A stretch of DNA of 64,000 nucleotides from Leucobacter sp042726155 (GCF_042726155.1 NZ_JBHXHV010000002.1:505750-569749); one strand, 5' to 3'. Shown: positions 8,166 through 16,262, numbered from the stretch's first letter. A program made the numbers and translations. The notes: generated by a model from the letters alone, not told the origin.

Positions 8166-8207
8166 TCCGTGCATACGGCCGTTTTAGGCGGAGTTTCTGT
8201 CGCCTCC
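8166..8207 (-). repeat. Dispersed 42-bp element, copy C (inverted relative to copy A)
   Basis: TCCGTGCATACGGCCGTTTT followed by AGGCGGAGTTTCTGTCGCCTCC is the reverse complement of 5854-5895 with one mismatch. The two copies face each other across 2.27 kb holding four genes (membrane protein, DUF4259, ArsR, SRPBCC). Confidence 0.8.
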
Positions 8208-8244
8208 AGGTCGAACCAGCAGACGCGCCCACCACGCCGGAGGC

Positions 8245-9228
8245 TCAGGCGCGCCCGTCACCACCCCGGCCAGCCGACCCCACCCCACACGGCTCGCGGT
8301 CACCGACGCGCGAGTTCCTCGCCTCACGCTTCTCACTCACCAGAACAACCGCCACCCCAGCTCCGCACAGCGCGAACCCCGCCAGGGTAACCAGCGTCAG
8401 CGGCTCGCCGAGCAGGAGCGCTCCGGCCGCCGCGGTCGTCGGGGCGACGAGAAAGAGCAGGGCGTTCAGCGCGGTGATGCCCACGCGGCGCAGCAGCCAC
8501 CAGTACAGGCCGTAGGCGCCGAGCGTCGGAAATACAGACGCGAACACAACAGCCAGCCAGAACGAACCGGACGCGGGAGGCGCGAGCGCGCCGAACACCG
8601 CCGCAACCGGCACGAGAACAACCGCCGTCACCGCGACGTGAATCGTCAGTGTCACGAGCACGGTCACGTGCATCCCGGTATGCGAAGCGGATCGGCGCTG
8701 CATAAACGTACCGATGACCAGGCAGGCCATCGCGACCGCGGGCCAGACATACGCCAGCGGGTCGGCGACTGAACCGTCGAGTTGCGAACGCACCACCAGC
8801 AGCACCCCGACCGCCCCGGCAATGAGCCCCATCCACTGCGCCCCGCGCACCCGCAACCCCAGCAGCGGACCCACGAGCATCGCCACCACGAGCGGCTGCA
8901 CGGCATCGATCAGCGCCGTGGTGCCGGTAGCGACCCCACCCGCGATCGCCGCGTACACCGCGGTGCAATACCCGAACTGCGCGAAGAGCCCGATCGCTGA
9001 CTGCCGCCGCACTTCCGCCCACGTCACCTCTCGCAACGCACCGGTGAACGCCGTCACAGCGAGTAGCAGCACCGCGAGCGGCACGAAGCGCCAGACGAGC
9101 AGCGTCAGCGGCGAAACGTCCACCGTCGCGATAGCGGGGACCACGAATCCCGAGCTCCAGCTCAGAACAAACGCCGCTGCGGCGACCACCGTCACCGCCA
9201 CCCGAGGTATACCGATCTGTTTACTCAT
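8245..9228 (-). CDS. EamA/DMT-superfamily transporter
   Basis: 327 aa with ten predicted hydrophobic segments in two EamA repeats. It opens with VVAAAAFVLSWSSGFVVP, and YCTAVYAAIAGGVATGTTALI near residue 95 is the typical end of repeat one. Drug/metabolite transporters of this kind export amino acids or metabolites at the cytoplasmic membrane. The ATG at 9228 follows the operator region; the 29-residue longer frame would run into the divergent tetR promoter. The C-terminal tail after residue 295 is basic and Gly-rich. It is divergent from a TetR gene, which probably controls it. Confidence 0.85.
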   Translation of the reverse strand: MSKQIGIPRVAVTVVAAAAFVLSWSSGFVVPAIATVDVSPLTLLVWRFVPLAVLLLAVTAFTGALREVTWAEVRRQSAIGLFAQFGYCTAVYAAIAGGVATGTTALIDAVQPLVVAMLVGPLLGLRVRGAQWMGLIAGAVGVLLVVRSQLDGSVADPLAYVWPAVAMACLVIGTFMQRRSASHTGMHVTVLVTLTIHVAVTAVVLVPVAAVFGALAPPASGSFWLAVVFASVFPTLGAYGLYWWLLRRVGITALNALLFLVAPTTAAAGALLLGEPLTLVTLAGFALCGAGVAVVLVSEKREARNSRVGDREPCGVGSAGRGGDGRA

Positions 9229-9256
9229 GGGCGCAACTATACAGATAGGTATACTT
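9207..9256. promoter_or_regulatory. Divergent promoter/operator between EamA and TetR genes
   Basis: GTATACCGATCTGT (9207-9220) and ACAGATAGGTATAC (9241-9254) are inverted copies with one mismatch, and TATACAGATAGGTATA (9238-9253) is itself a short palindrome. TATACT (9250-9255) fits a -10 box whose start site would fall at the ATG 9263, so the tetR mRNA is probably leaderless. Binding by the TetR protein here would block both genes. Confidence 0.6.
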
Positions 9257-9262
9257 GGCGCC

Positions 9263-9877
9263 ATGACCGAGGAATCCCTCACACACGCTCCCGTCCCCGA
9301 GCTCGCGCCACTCACGCCGGGCGCGACTCGCGTGCTCGACGCCGCATCGAAGCTCTTCTACGAGCGTGGCATTCACGCCGTCGGTGTCGACACGATCGCC
9401 GAGGCAGCCGGGGTCACGAAGAAGACGCTCTATGACCGGTTCGGCTCGAAGGAGGCGCTGCTCGTCTCGTACCTACAGCACCGCGACGCCCGCTGGCGCG
9501 TGCACGTCGCCGAGCACCTCGCGCGCGTTCCAGAGCCCGGCACGGAACGAGTGCTGGCCGTGTTCGACGCGGCAATCAGCTGGTCTGACGAGAACAGCCC
9601 CAAGGGGTGCAGCGCGATCAATGCCCGCGCCGAGATCGGCGACGGCCACGACGGCCACCCAGTGTTTCCCGAGGTTGCCCGCCAGAAGGCCTGGCTATTC
9701 ACCCTGTTCGCCGAGCTCTGCACCGAGGCGAGCATCACCGACGCACGGTCGATGGCGCAGACCATGATGCTGCTCTACGAGGGCGCAATCGTGACCGTCG
9801 GCATGGAGACGTTCGCCCATCCGTTCGAGGTCGCACGGGGCGTTGCGCGCGAAATACTGCGGGGCGCTCGAGGCTAG
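9263..9877 (+). CDS. TetR/AcrR-family transcriptional regulator
   Basis: 204 aa. TetR N-terminal HTH near residues 18-62: LDAASKLFYERGIHAVGVDT, then IAEAAGVTKKTLYDRFGSKE with the typical recognition helix. The C-terminal ligand domain (residues 65-204) contains KGCSAINARAEI, common in a subgroup that controls transporters or dehydrogenases. It is divergent from the EamA transporter with an inverted repeat in the 34-bp gap, so it is the likely local repressor. No Shine-Dalgarno sequence precedes the ATG. The next 140 bases (9878-10018) show nothing. Confidence 0.85.
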   Translation: MTEESLTHAPVPELAPLTPGATRVLDAASKLFYERGIHAVGVDTIAEAAGVTKKTLYDRFGSKEALLVSYLQHRDARWRVHVAEHLARVPEPGTERVLAVFDAAISWSDENSPKGCSAINARAEIGDGHDGHPVFPEVARQKAWLFTLFAELCTEASITDARSMAQTMMLLYEGAIVTVGMETFAHPFEVARGVAREILRGARG

Positions 9878-10018
9878 GCGCGATCCGGAACTCGGTTAGC
9901 GATCCGTCGCCCGCTGCGGCCCATCACCCCAGCGCAGGATCGGTGCCTCGCGCACCTCGATTCGCTCGCGGGCCTCGGGTTCTGCGTTGCACACGCGTGC
10001 CTGGCCGATCCCGCCGCC

Positions 10019-10441
10019 CTACTCAGCGGTCGGTCGCCGCCGCGCCTGCTTCGTCGCCGAGCGTTGCCCCTTGGCCGCGAGTCGCCGATGGTTCGAACCC
10101 TTCGTCCGCTTCGTCGCGCGCCGGGGCGCCGGTTCGGGGGCGAGCCCCTCCGCGATTAGTGCGGCGAGTTTGGCGGCGGCGAGTTCTCGGTTGCGCAGCT
10201 GTGAGCGGCGTTCGGACGCGTCGACGGTGACCGCACCGGCGACGAGCCGACGCCCGAGTCGCGCCCGCAACCGATCCCTCTGCTCATCGCTGAGCACGGC
10301 CGACCGCTCAAGATTCCACACGAGCTCGGCGCGGCTGTCTGAAGTATTGACGTGCTGACCGCCCGGACCCGACGACCGCGAGAACCGCCAGCCGAGTTCG
10401 GCGGCGGGAATCGTCAGCTCGTCCGACACCACCAGGTCCAT
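10019..10441 (-). CDS. arfB: Peptidyl-tRNA hydrolase ArfB (ribosome rescue)
   Basis: 140 aa. A single class-I release-factor catalytic domain with the GGQ motif in SRSSGPGGQHVNTSDSRAEL, followed by a basic tail (ATKRTKGSNHRRLAAKGQRSATKQARRR) that in ArfB/ICT1 inserts into the empty mRNA channel of stalled ribosomes. It hydrolyses peptidyl-tRNA on ribosomes lacking a stop codon. The start at 10441 (MDLVVSDELTIP) matches the family; the frame continues upstream to 10624 but that part is not conserved. Confidence 0.88.
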   Translation of the reverse strand: MDLVVSDELTIPAAELGWRFSRSSGPGGQHVNTSDSRAELVWNLERSAVLSDEQRDRLRARLGRRLVAGAVTVDASERRSQLRNRELAAAKLAALIAEGLAPEPAPRRATKRTKGSNHRRLAAKGQRSATKQARRRPTAE

Positions 10442-10479
10442 GCCAATAGCATGACACGCGCGTCGGCGCGGCCCACGTC

Positions 10480-10513
10480 TAACGCCCCGCGAACGATCCT
10501 GGTCACCACTGCC
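10480..10513 (+). repeat. 34-bp direct repeat, copy 1
   Basis: TAACGCCCCGCGAACGATCC followed by TGGTCACCACTGCC is identical to 11618-11651. Copy 2 overlaps the last codons and stop of the sugar acetyltransferase gene (minus strand), so copy 1 is a duplicated gene end. The pair brackets 10514-11617, which differs from its surroundings in composition. Confidence 0.85.
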
Positions 10514-10686
10514 CGGTGGGGCCCGGGTGGGATCGTAGTCAGACGGACCGTAGATCGCACGAAACGTTTCGCGGAGAGTCGGCCAATAAGCCAAACTGCA
10601 TGATGCGGCGAAGGAGCAAGACATTGCTCGGCGTAAAGCAGCGAGACCAGATGGACTTCATTTCCGGATCAATGTCACGGTGACAC

Positions 10687-11508
10687 TCATGCGGGTGAGT
10701 CCAGCACTAGCGGCTTCCGCAATGCCTCCATCGGATCTTCGAGCAAGGTTCGTTCCTCCGGATGACGCAGGTAATAGGTGAGAAGTTCCGCCACAAAGTA
10801 AGGGTTCGAGCCGAGGTAGATAGCGGGAATTGAAACGACAGAATCGTCAACTAGGTGAAGTTCAAGCCTTGTCAGTTTTCCCGACACCCGTATCGAAGCC
10901 GCTTCCAGTTCACCCCATTTCATTCGGTGGATTGAGAGACCTTTCCGGGCCGAGATGCCGTCAACTTCGATGCGGAGACCGGATGGACGGTAAGCCTTCA
11001 ACATTGCGCCGACGATACAACCGACGCCGATCGCAAAGAGCACGACTAACCCGCCGAGTTTTCCGGCGGGGCCAGTGAGCGGACTGACGCCGGGTGCAAT
11101 TCGAGACCACACTGACACGCCGCACGCTGCCAGAAAGGAGAGTCCTGCAAGTAGCGGCACTGCTCCAGAGAATCCGGCTCCTACGATCCATAGCCCTTCA
11201 CCCGACCTCATTCGGATGCCGTGCCAAACAATATGGCGGCTCATATTGACGGCCATCAGCAAAATGAAGTTCACTCCGGCAGATAGGAAGGTCAACAACA
11301 GCGCGACAGGCCTCGCCTGGTCATCGCCAACGACAAGGAACACGACGCAGAAAACCGTGGCAAGAAAAAATAGCGATAACACTCCAACCGCGCCCCTCAA
11401 ATGCGGCCGGGCCTGCTCAAATCTGGCCGGCATCGTCACAGCCGGGTTTCGGACGCCTGCGACCGAAACCACGGTTTCATTTGAAGACATAACCATAGTC
11501 TCTGGCAT
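10687..11508 (-). CDS. Membrane protein of unknown function inside a 34-bp-repeat-bounded insertion
   Basis: 273 aa. Hydrophobic segments near residues 40-60, 68-88, 110-132 and 150-175 are followed by a soluble C-terminal region (about 95 aa; LRIEVDGISARKGLSIHRMK) resembling a PH-like or bPH sheet in layout. No family was recognised with certainty. The start at 11508 has GGGAAG seven bases upstream; the frame is open to 11616. Codon use is visibly less GC-rich than flanking genes, which fits acquisition together with the bounding repeats. Confidence 0.6.
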   Translation of the reverse strand: MPETMVMSSNETVVSVAGVRNPAVTMPARFEQARPHLRGAVGVLSLFFLATVFCVVFLVVGDDQARPVALLLTFLSAGVNFILLMAVNMSRHIVWHGIRMRSGEGLWIVGAGFSGAVPLLAGLSFLAACGVSVWSRIAPGVSPLTGPAGKLGGLVVLFAIGVGCIVGAMLKAYRPSGLRIEVDGISARKGLSIHRMKWGELEAASIRVSGKLTRLELHLVDDSVVSIPAIYLGSNPYFVAELLTYYLRHPEERTLLEDPMEALRKPLVLDSPA

Positions 11509-11617
11509 CGAGAGCTTCCCGGATATCCAGAGGCACGTTGGATTCGTATATCCAAGTCGACAGTTCACCTGCACCGACCGCCAGTGCTGCGAAAACAGCA
11601 TCAACCCGCTTCGCAAG

Positions 11618-11651
11618 TAACGCCCCGCGAACGATCCTGGTCACCACTGCC
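11618..11651 (+). repeat. 34-bp direct repeat, copy 2
   Basis: Identical to 10480-10513. It covers the final three sense codons plus stop of the acetyltransferase (minus strand) and 23 bases beyond. It is a candidate attachment or target-duplication boundary of the 10.5-11.6 kb insertion. Confidence 0.85.
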
Positions 11652-12183
11652 GGCGCACGCCCGCCTTCGGGCCGGTGACGAGGCTCGCGGCTGGAACATC
11701 CTCGGCGACGATCGCGCCAGCGGCAATCACCGCGTCGCGGCCGATGCTCACGCCGGGCAGGATCATGGCGCCCGCGCCGATCCACACATTCTCGGCGACA
11801 TCGATGGGCGCGCCGGTCAGCCACCCCCGCCGCTCCCCCGGGTCGACCGGATGCCCCATCGTGATCAGCGTGGCCTTCGGCCCGATCATCACGCCCGCTC
11901 CGAGCCGAATGCCCGCATAGTCGAGAAACGTGCAGTTCTGATTGATGAACACGCGCTCCGACAGCTCGAGGTTCCGCCCGTGGTCCGTGAAGAACGGAGG
12001 ATAGATCGTCACCCCAGGCGGAAGCCGCCGCCCCAGAATCAGCTCAAACAACTGAGCCTTGCCCGCCTCATCGTCGAACGGCAGCACATTCAACCGCGAC
12101 GTCAGCGCCGTCACCTCGAGCACCCGAGCCGACATCGCCCGAAACTCCTCACTGTCGATGCGCATGATGCGATTCGGGGGCAT
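11641..12183 (-). CDS. Sugar O-acetyltransferase, maltose/galactoside acetyltransferase family
   Basis: 180 aa. The Maa/LacA layout is visible: an N-terminal helical cap (MRIDSEEFRAMSARVLEV) and then left-handed beta-helix hexapeptide repeats (LSERVFINQNCTFLDYAGIRLG, VWIGAGAMILPGVSIGRDAV). The catalytic His lies in the LITMGHPVDP segment. It transfers acetyl from acetyl-CoA to a sugar hydroxyl. The start at 12183 has AGGAG eight bases upstream. Its 3' end lies in the 34-bp repeat, so the insertion at 10.5-11.6 kb abuts this gene without visibly truncating it. Confidence 0.85.
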   Translation of the reverse strand: MPPNRIMRIDSEEFRAMSARVLEVTALTSRLNVLPFDDEAGKAQLFELILGRRLPPGVTIYPPFFTDHGRNLELSERVFINQNCTFLDYAGIRLGAGVMIGPKATLITMGHPVDPGERRGWLTGAPIDVAENVWIGAGAMILPGVSIGRDAVIAAGAIVAEDVPAASLVTGPKAGVRRQW

Positions 12184-12270
12184 GTGGGGGCTCCTTAGCT
12201 GCTTACATTCTGGAGAAAAGCGGCGTGGGATCGTGGCCTTGCGGACCTTACGGGCCTTGCAGGCCTGGCG

Positions 12271-13212
12271 TTACTCAGCCACTCCGGGCGTCTTCGCTTC
12301 TCGTGAGTAAGCGTATGCCTCACGACGTGCAGGAGCGATTCGGAGGTCACTGAGGCCGAATCGGCCGTCCGGCATCGCCGCACGGATACTAGCTTCATCG
12401 AACGGACGCGACGGTTTCAGACCCTCGGGAAGCTCTGGGGTTGGCGGCGCTGCTTCGTTCACGCCTTCGGCGAGCATTTGAGCTTGCGCCTTGGCAAGGA
12501 GCGGCGTGACCATCAGCCACTCGGTGATCTGCGCGAGAGCGCGGATGGTCCACACGGGTACGCGAACGTAGAGCGGGTGACGGCCCGCAACGCCCGCAAT
12601 CCGACGTACGGCCACGCCGAGCGCCATTTCCTCAGCACCCATGACAGCGACGGTCGGATCGGTGATCCGTCCTTCTAGCGCCGCGACCAGCACATCAACG
12701 GCGTCCGCAATGGGGACCGGCCGCACCTTCCGATCACGGAGGCCGACAGTGGCGAAGACGGGAAACGTGCGCACGGCGCGGGTGACGTGATCCACCATGT
12801 GATCGCCGGGGCCGTAGATCATCCCGGATTTGAGGATCGTGTGGTCGAGGCCGGAGGCGCGCAGCAGTTCCTCGGCGGCCCACTTCGTGTCGTGGTAGCC
12901 GGATCCGCTGTCGGGCCGGGCGCGGAGAAAGCTGAGCATCACGATCCGCTTCACGCCCGCACGACGGGCAGCCTCGATGACGGCTTGCGTGCCCTCCACG
13001 TGGACCCGCTCAAAGGTTTGATCGCCGACCTCACGGTTGATGCCCGCGCAGTGAGCGACGGCGTCGCATCCGGCGAAGTCCGCTGCAAGGGCTTCGACAT
13101 CCCAGATGGAGGTACCGGTGCGCCGCGACACGATCACGGTCTCCGCCAAATTCAGCCGTTCCGCCAGGTGCCGACCAACGAAACCAGTCCCGCCAGTAAT
13201 GGCTACTCGCAT
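12271..13212 (-). CDS. NAD(P)-binding epimerase/NmrA-like oxidoreductase
   Basis: 313 aa extended-SDR protein. The Rossmann motif is MRVAITGGTGFVGRHLAERL (GGTGFVG), with AHCAGINREVG after strand 4 and YHDTKWAAEELLR giving the Y-x-x-x-K catalytic pair. The C-terminal part resembles complex-I-assembly/NDUFA9-like epimerases. The substrate is unknown. The ATG at 13212 is preceded by GAAGGAG. It is divergent from a small ArsR repressor gene with a palindrome in between, which suggests local control. Confidence 0.8.
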   Translation of the reverse strand: MRVAITGGTGFVGRHLAERLNLAETVIVSRRTGTSIWDVEALAADFAGCDAVAHCAGINREVGDQTFERVHVEGTQAVIEAARRAGVKRIVMLSFLRARPDSGSGYHDTKWAAEELLRASGLDHTILKSGMIYGPGDHMVDHVTRAVRTFPVFATVGLRDRKVRPVPIADAVDVLVAALEGRITDPTVAVMGAEEMALGVAVRRIAGVAGRHPLYVRVPVWTIRALAQITEWLMVTPLLAKAQAQMLAEGVNEAAPPTPELPEGLKPSRPFDEASIRAAMPDGRFGLSDLRIAPARREAYAYSREAKTPGVAE

Positions 13213-13231
13213 GGTGTATCTCCTTCGCTTA

Positions 13232-13273
13232 TTAGCTATTAAGCTACCCACTATTTCGCAAAGGTGCTATATT
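13232..13273 (+). promoter_or_regulatory. Palindrome and leaderless-type promoter of the ArsR gene
   Basis: TAGCTATTAAGCTA (13233-13246) is a 5-bp-arm palindrome between the divergent genes. TATATT (13268-13273) fits a -10 box with start at the ATG 13280, and no ribosome site is visible, so a leaderless mRNA is likely. The operator role is inference. Confidence 0.45.
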
Positions 13274-13279
13274 GCAAAC

Positions 13280-13612
13280 ATGACAGATACTGGGTCAGAC
13301 ATCTTCGCCGCTCTTGCACATCCGACCCGGCGGCAGATTCTGCAGGACCTCAAGGATGGCGAACTTGCCGCTGGCGAAATCGCTGCGCGCTTCAATGCCA
13401 CCGGTCCCACAATCTCTCGCCACTTGGGCGTGCTGAGGCAGGCGGGACTGGTGACCGAGAGACGCGATGCGAACCGCATCCTGTACTCCCTCGTCGGCGA
13501 ACGACTCGCCCTGTCGGTGGGCGACTTCCTCTCCACGGTGTGCCCGGAGCAGATCGTGCTGCGCGAGGTCCGTAAGCGGAGCACGGGCCCCGCAACAGAG
13601 GCGCGCGCGTAG
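13280..13612 (+). CDS. ArsR/SdpR-type autorepressor
   Basis: 110 aa. The winged helix begins IFAALAHPTRRQILQDL, the recognition helix is FNATGPTISRHLGVLRQAG, and the wing is VTERRDANRILYSLV. The sequence and the C-terminal helix resemble SdpR-like autorepressors, which lack metal-sensing cysteines. It probably represses itself and the divergent oxidoreductase gene. The space to 13733 shows no gene. Confidence 0.85.
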   Translation: MTDTGSDIFAALAHPTRRQILQDLKDGELAAGEIAARFNATGPTISRHLGVLRQAGLVTERRDANRILYSLVGERLALSVGDFLSTVCPEQIVLREVRKRSTGPATEARA

Positions 13613-13733
13613 GTATCACCACGCCCACTCGCCGGTGAGGCGACGCGGATTCGGGGCCGACTCAGCGCCGGGTTAGCAGGTGCAACTGCGGCGCAGACGC
13701 ACCGGCTCGGAGCCCTCGGGAAAGCGGCCCGAA

Positions 13734-14132
13734 CTAGGCGCCCGCACGAATCTGATCAGCGAGCTTCTTTGCTGCTTTCTTGTTTTTGGCACCGTCCAGT
13801 AGCGCAGTCGGGCGGCCCGGCATGTTTGCCATGTAGATGACCACGTGCGAACCCTGCGCAGCGGGAGTGATTTCGATCCCGGTCGCGATTTCCCAACTGA
13901 CCAGGGTCTTCTTTGTGATCACAGCCAGTCCAAGACCGTCTTCGCTCTCACCCGCAATCTTGTGGCCCAGTTCGGTAATCAGCTTGCGAATGCCTACGAC
14001 CACCGATTCGGGCGAACCCGGCAGATCGACCTCTGCCGTCGCATTGGTGTTTACGAAGTCAAACGACGGCAGAAGCGAAGGTCCATACTGATCCACAAAC
14101 TTCGAGTTGAGGATCCTGTCAAACGCAGCCAT
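13734..14132 (-). CDS. Hypothetical protein, 132 aa
   Basis: A small soluble protein with alternating strand/helix pattern: an N-terminal Phe/Leu-rich part, a central helix VVVGIRKLITELGHKIAG, strands LAVITKKTLVSWEIATGIEI and HVVIYMANMPG, and a Lys/Ala-rich C-terminal helix. The layout may be a small helix-grip or bPH-like fold, but no family was recognised. It is alone between convergent and codirectional neighbours, with no strong ribosome site before the ATG at 14132. The following 14133-14325 holds nothing visible. Confidence 0.55.
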   Translation of the reverse strand: MAAFDRILNSKFVDQYGPSLLPSFDFVNTNATAEVDLPGSPESVVVGIRKLITELGHKIAGESEDGLGLAVITKKTLVSWEIATGIEITPAAQGSHVVIYMANMPGRPTALLDGAKNKKAAKKLADQIRAGA

Positions 14133-14325
14133 GCAGCGAAAGCTACCACAGCCTGCCGAACTTCAACAGCAAGATTCAGGCGGCCTCTTATGGCCCCAGC
14201 TTTTCGCGATGTCAGTTCCCGGGCCGCCGATATCCACGGTGATGCTCGACCACTCGCTGCAGCAGCCATGGACCACTCAGGCAGGTTGACGTCGACATTT
14301 TCGATCCGGACTTGCATTGCACCCG

Positions 14326-14946
14326 CTACCCGCCCACGATCCCCGCAATACCGAGACTCGCGACGAGCGGCGCGAGGGTGACCACGAGGATGAAGACGCG
14401 CTCACTGACTCCGAAGGTGCGGGATTTCAAGGGTCGCACGATCAACGAGACGACGAGCGCGATGAGGGCGATCATGGCGATCACGTTGAGGACGGAGAGC
14501 AGATCCGCGGGGCCGGATATTCCAGCCGCTCCCAACAGCCGTCCGAGCGGACCGATCGTGGAATAGGCGATGGTGAACCAGGCGACGGCGAGGAGCAGAT
14601 GCACTCGACCACGAACTGTCGTGCGCTGACCTGGACCGTCAGTCGGCACCCACGGCATGATCATGAGCACGGCGGCCAGCACGATCAACCAGATCCCGAC
14701 CCCCTCCCGCGATGCTCCGAACTCCGGCTCGGTGAGCACACTCACCCCAAGGGCGGCCCAGCCGGCCGCAGCCGCCCACGACGAACACGTCGAGAGCACC
14801 CGCGTCACCGGCGAAGTGGATGCGGCGTAGTCACTCACGGTGTCCCGAACCGGATGGATGCCGCCGGGTATCAGGTGGAGGATCACGAACAGCACCAGAC
14901 GGATCACAAACAGCACAGCGGCGACCTGCGCAAACAGCACGAACAT
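14326..14946 (-). CDS. DUF998-family membrane protein
   Basis: 206 aa with about six hydrophobic segments. The stretch ILHLIPGGIHPVRDTVSDYA after the first segment is the DUF998 signature: a P-G-G turn and then the R-D-x-V-S-x-Y motif. Function is unknown. It is divergent from a MerR regulator, and a promoter with a 19-bp spacer reads into this gene, so it is the probable target of that regulator. Confidence 0.75.
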   Translation of the reverse strand: MFVLFAQVAAVLFVIRLVLFVILHLIPGGIHPVRDTVSDYAASTSPVTRVLSTCSSWAAAAGWAALGVSVLTEPEFGASREGVGIWLIVLAAVLMIMPWVPTDGPGQRTTVRGRVHLLLAVAWFTIAYSTIGPLGRLLGAAGISGPADLLSVLNVIAMIALIALVVSLIVRPLKSRTFGVSERVFILVVTLAPLVASLGIAGIVGG

Positions 14947-14993
14947 ACGGCTCCCTTAACAACGTGACACGACGCGATTGCGGCGCTGGTCCG

Positions 14994-15024
14994 ATGCTAA
15001 AGTCTCAAGTAACTTGAAGGTCAA
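14994..15024 (-). promoter_or_regulatory. MerR-type promoter with 19-bp spacer reading into the DUF998 gene
   Basis: On the minus strand TTGACC (15024-15019) and TAGCAT (14999-14994) are separated by 19 bp, longer than the optimal 17 and typical of promoters that MerR activators untwist. The spacer holds the perfect dyad TCAAGTAACTTGA (15005-15017). The position between the divergent merR-like and DUF998 genes matches the classic arrangement. Confidence 0.7.
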
Positions 15025-15034
15025 GAGGAGAATG

Positions 15035-15385
15035 ATGAGGATCGGCGAGCTCTCCAGACTGACCGGGATCGCCCCGTCGGCCATCCGGTACTACGAAGAG
15101 CGAGACATGTTCAGCCCGGGCCAGATCCTGCGCTCACCCAGCGGCTACCGGGACTACACGCCGGCCGCACGACAACGCCTCGAGCTGATCCTCGCCGGAC
15201 GCGAGGCCGGCCTCTCGCTCAGTCGCATGCGAACCCAGATGACGAACTGGAACACGATGGACGACAGCACACGCGCCGATCTTATGGAGGACCAGCGGCA
15301 AAGGCTCGACGATCAGATCGCTGCGCTTACCCGTAGCCGGGATATTGTTGCGGCGGTTGCGGCTGAGCTGCGCAGGAGGGGGTGA
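15035..15385 (+). CDS. MerR-family transcriptional regulator
   Basis: 116 aa. The MerR N-terminal winged HTH is plain: MRIGELSRLTGIAPSAIRYY then EERDMFSP, and SGYRDYTPAARQRLELI in the wing. A dimerisation helix covers residues 75-108. No Cys ligands for metals and no large ligand domain are present, so the inducer is unknown. ATG 15035 has AGAGGAG four bases upstream; the ATG at 15032 is too close to it. It should act on the 19-bp-spacer promoter upstream. Confidence 0.85.
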   Translation: MRIGELSRLTGIAPSAIRYYEERDMFSPGQILRSPSGYRDYTPAARQRLELILAGREAGLSLSRMRTQMTNWNTMDDSTRADLMEDQRQRLDDQIAALTRSRDIVAAVAAELRRRG

Positions 15386-15494
15386 ACGGTCTGCGGGCAG
15401 AAGCCCGGCAGGGCGTTGCCGAGTTGGGAAACCTCGGAGCTTCGATGAATCAAGCGTCACGTTGAGGTTATCCTGTCGGACTGACCCGATTTGG

Positions 15495-15517
15495 ACCTGC
15501 GACCCCTTGACCCCCAG
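15495..15517 (+). repeat. Left attachment site (attL-like), partial tRNA-Pro copy
   Basis: ACCTGCGACCCCTTGACCCCCAG matches the tRNA-Pro gene exactly over 23 bases. To its left the match continues with four mismatches through 15474, the former tRNA 3' end. The 5' half of a tRNA is absent, so this is not a functional gene. Confidence 0.8.
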
Positions 15518-15587
15518 GTAGACGGTTGAGGCCAGATCCTTGATTTTCCGGGCATCGCTGCCCCTCAAACGGCCCTGTTTCACGTCA

Positions 15588-15720
15588 TGGATTGCATGGT
15601 TTGCATGCATCAGGTCCCGGCCAGGTCCCGGCTCTTGGTAGATCCCCATATCTTCGTCATGGGTTTACGTGGGATTTATTGAAGGGTCGCGCACGATCTT
15701 CTCTTGGATCAGGTACGCAG
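15588..15720 (+). repeat. Imperfect direct repeat R1
   Basis: Its partner is 16130-16262. The first 21 bases are identical, then CAGGTC, CCAGGT, CTCTTGGTAGATC, ACGTGGG and GATCAGGTACG are kept with small gaps between. Confidence 0.65.
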
Positions 15721-16129
15721 CGAAAGCTCTAATCTCTACACGAGATCCCGCCTGCTATGCACGCTCGCGAGGGCATTATCCAGCGAAATCAGCTCTCCGT
15801 AAACGAGTTGTCGTGCCGCGACGTACCCGGCTTCGATGGCAGCGCGAGCGGGATGATCTGGATCGAACGCAGGACTGGACGCGTAACCGTCTGCGGGGCG
15901 GCTCGTCGAAGAGAAGCGACCTGTAGAGGGTTGGGCGGACACCGGTACTCCGCTCGTGCTCTCTACTCAAACCCCTCAGGGACTTGAAAGCTCTGGCAGG
16001 GCAAGATGCACGCGGATCAGCTCAGTTCACGGGCCCCCGCCAACGCAAGAAGCTCAGGATCTGAGACGGATCCCAGCAAGAGCACCTTCACTCCAGCCAA
16101 TGGGTCGCAGGGACGAGCCACCGCCGCAC

Positions 16130-16262
16130 TGGATTGCATGGTTTGCATGCCTCAGGTCTGAGCCAGGTTCCTACTCTTGGTAGATCTCTGCAGGTTAGTT
16201 AGGGGTTCACGTGGGGTTTTCGAAAGAAGCTCTCGGACGATGCTCGACGATCAGGTACGGTC
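16130..16262 (+). repeat. Imperfect direct repeat R2
   Basis: Second copy of R1 (15588-15720), ending three bases before the stop codon of the JAMM protease gene. Confidence 0.65.

Noticed and set aside
15474..15521. Second tRNA-Pro gene
   Set aside because: Only the 3' half is present, with mismatches in the acceptor and T stems and no D-arm; it is an attachment-site remnant.
15134..15649. 171-codon minus-strand frame covering the MerR gene end
   Set aside because: It is antisense to merR for half its length and lacks any recognisable fold or ribosome site.
15736..15942. 68-codon minus-strand frame between the long direct repeats
   Set aside because: It has a GTG start with GGAG upstream and a plausible helical sequence, but it is too short and isolated to call; noted as a possible remnant only.
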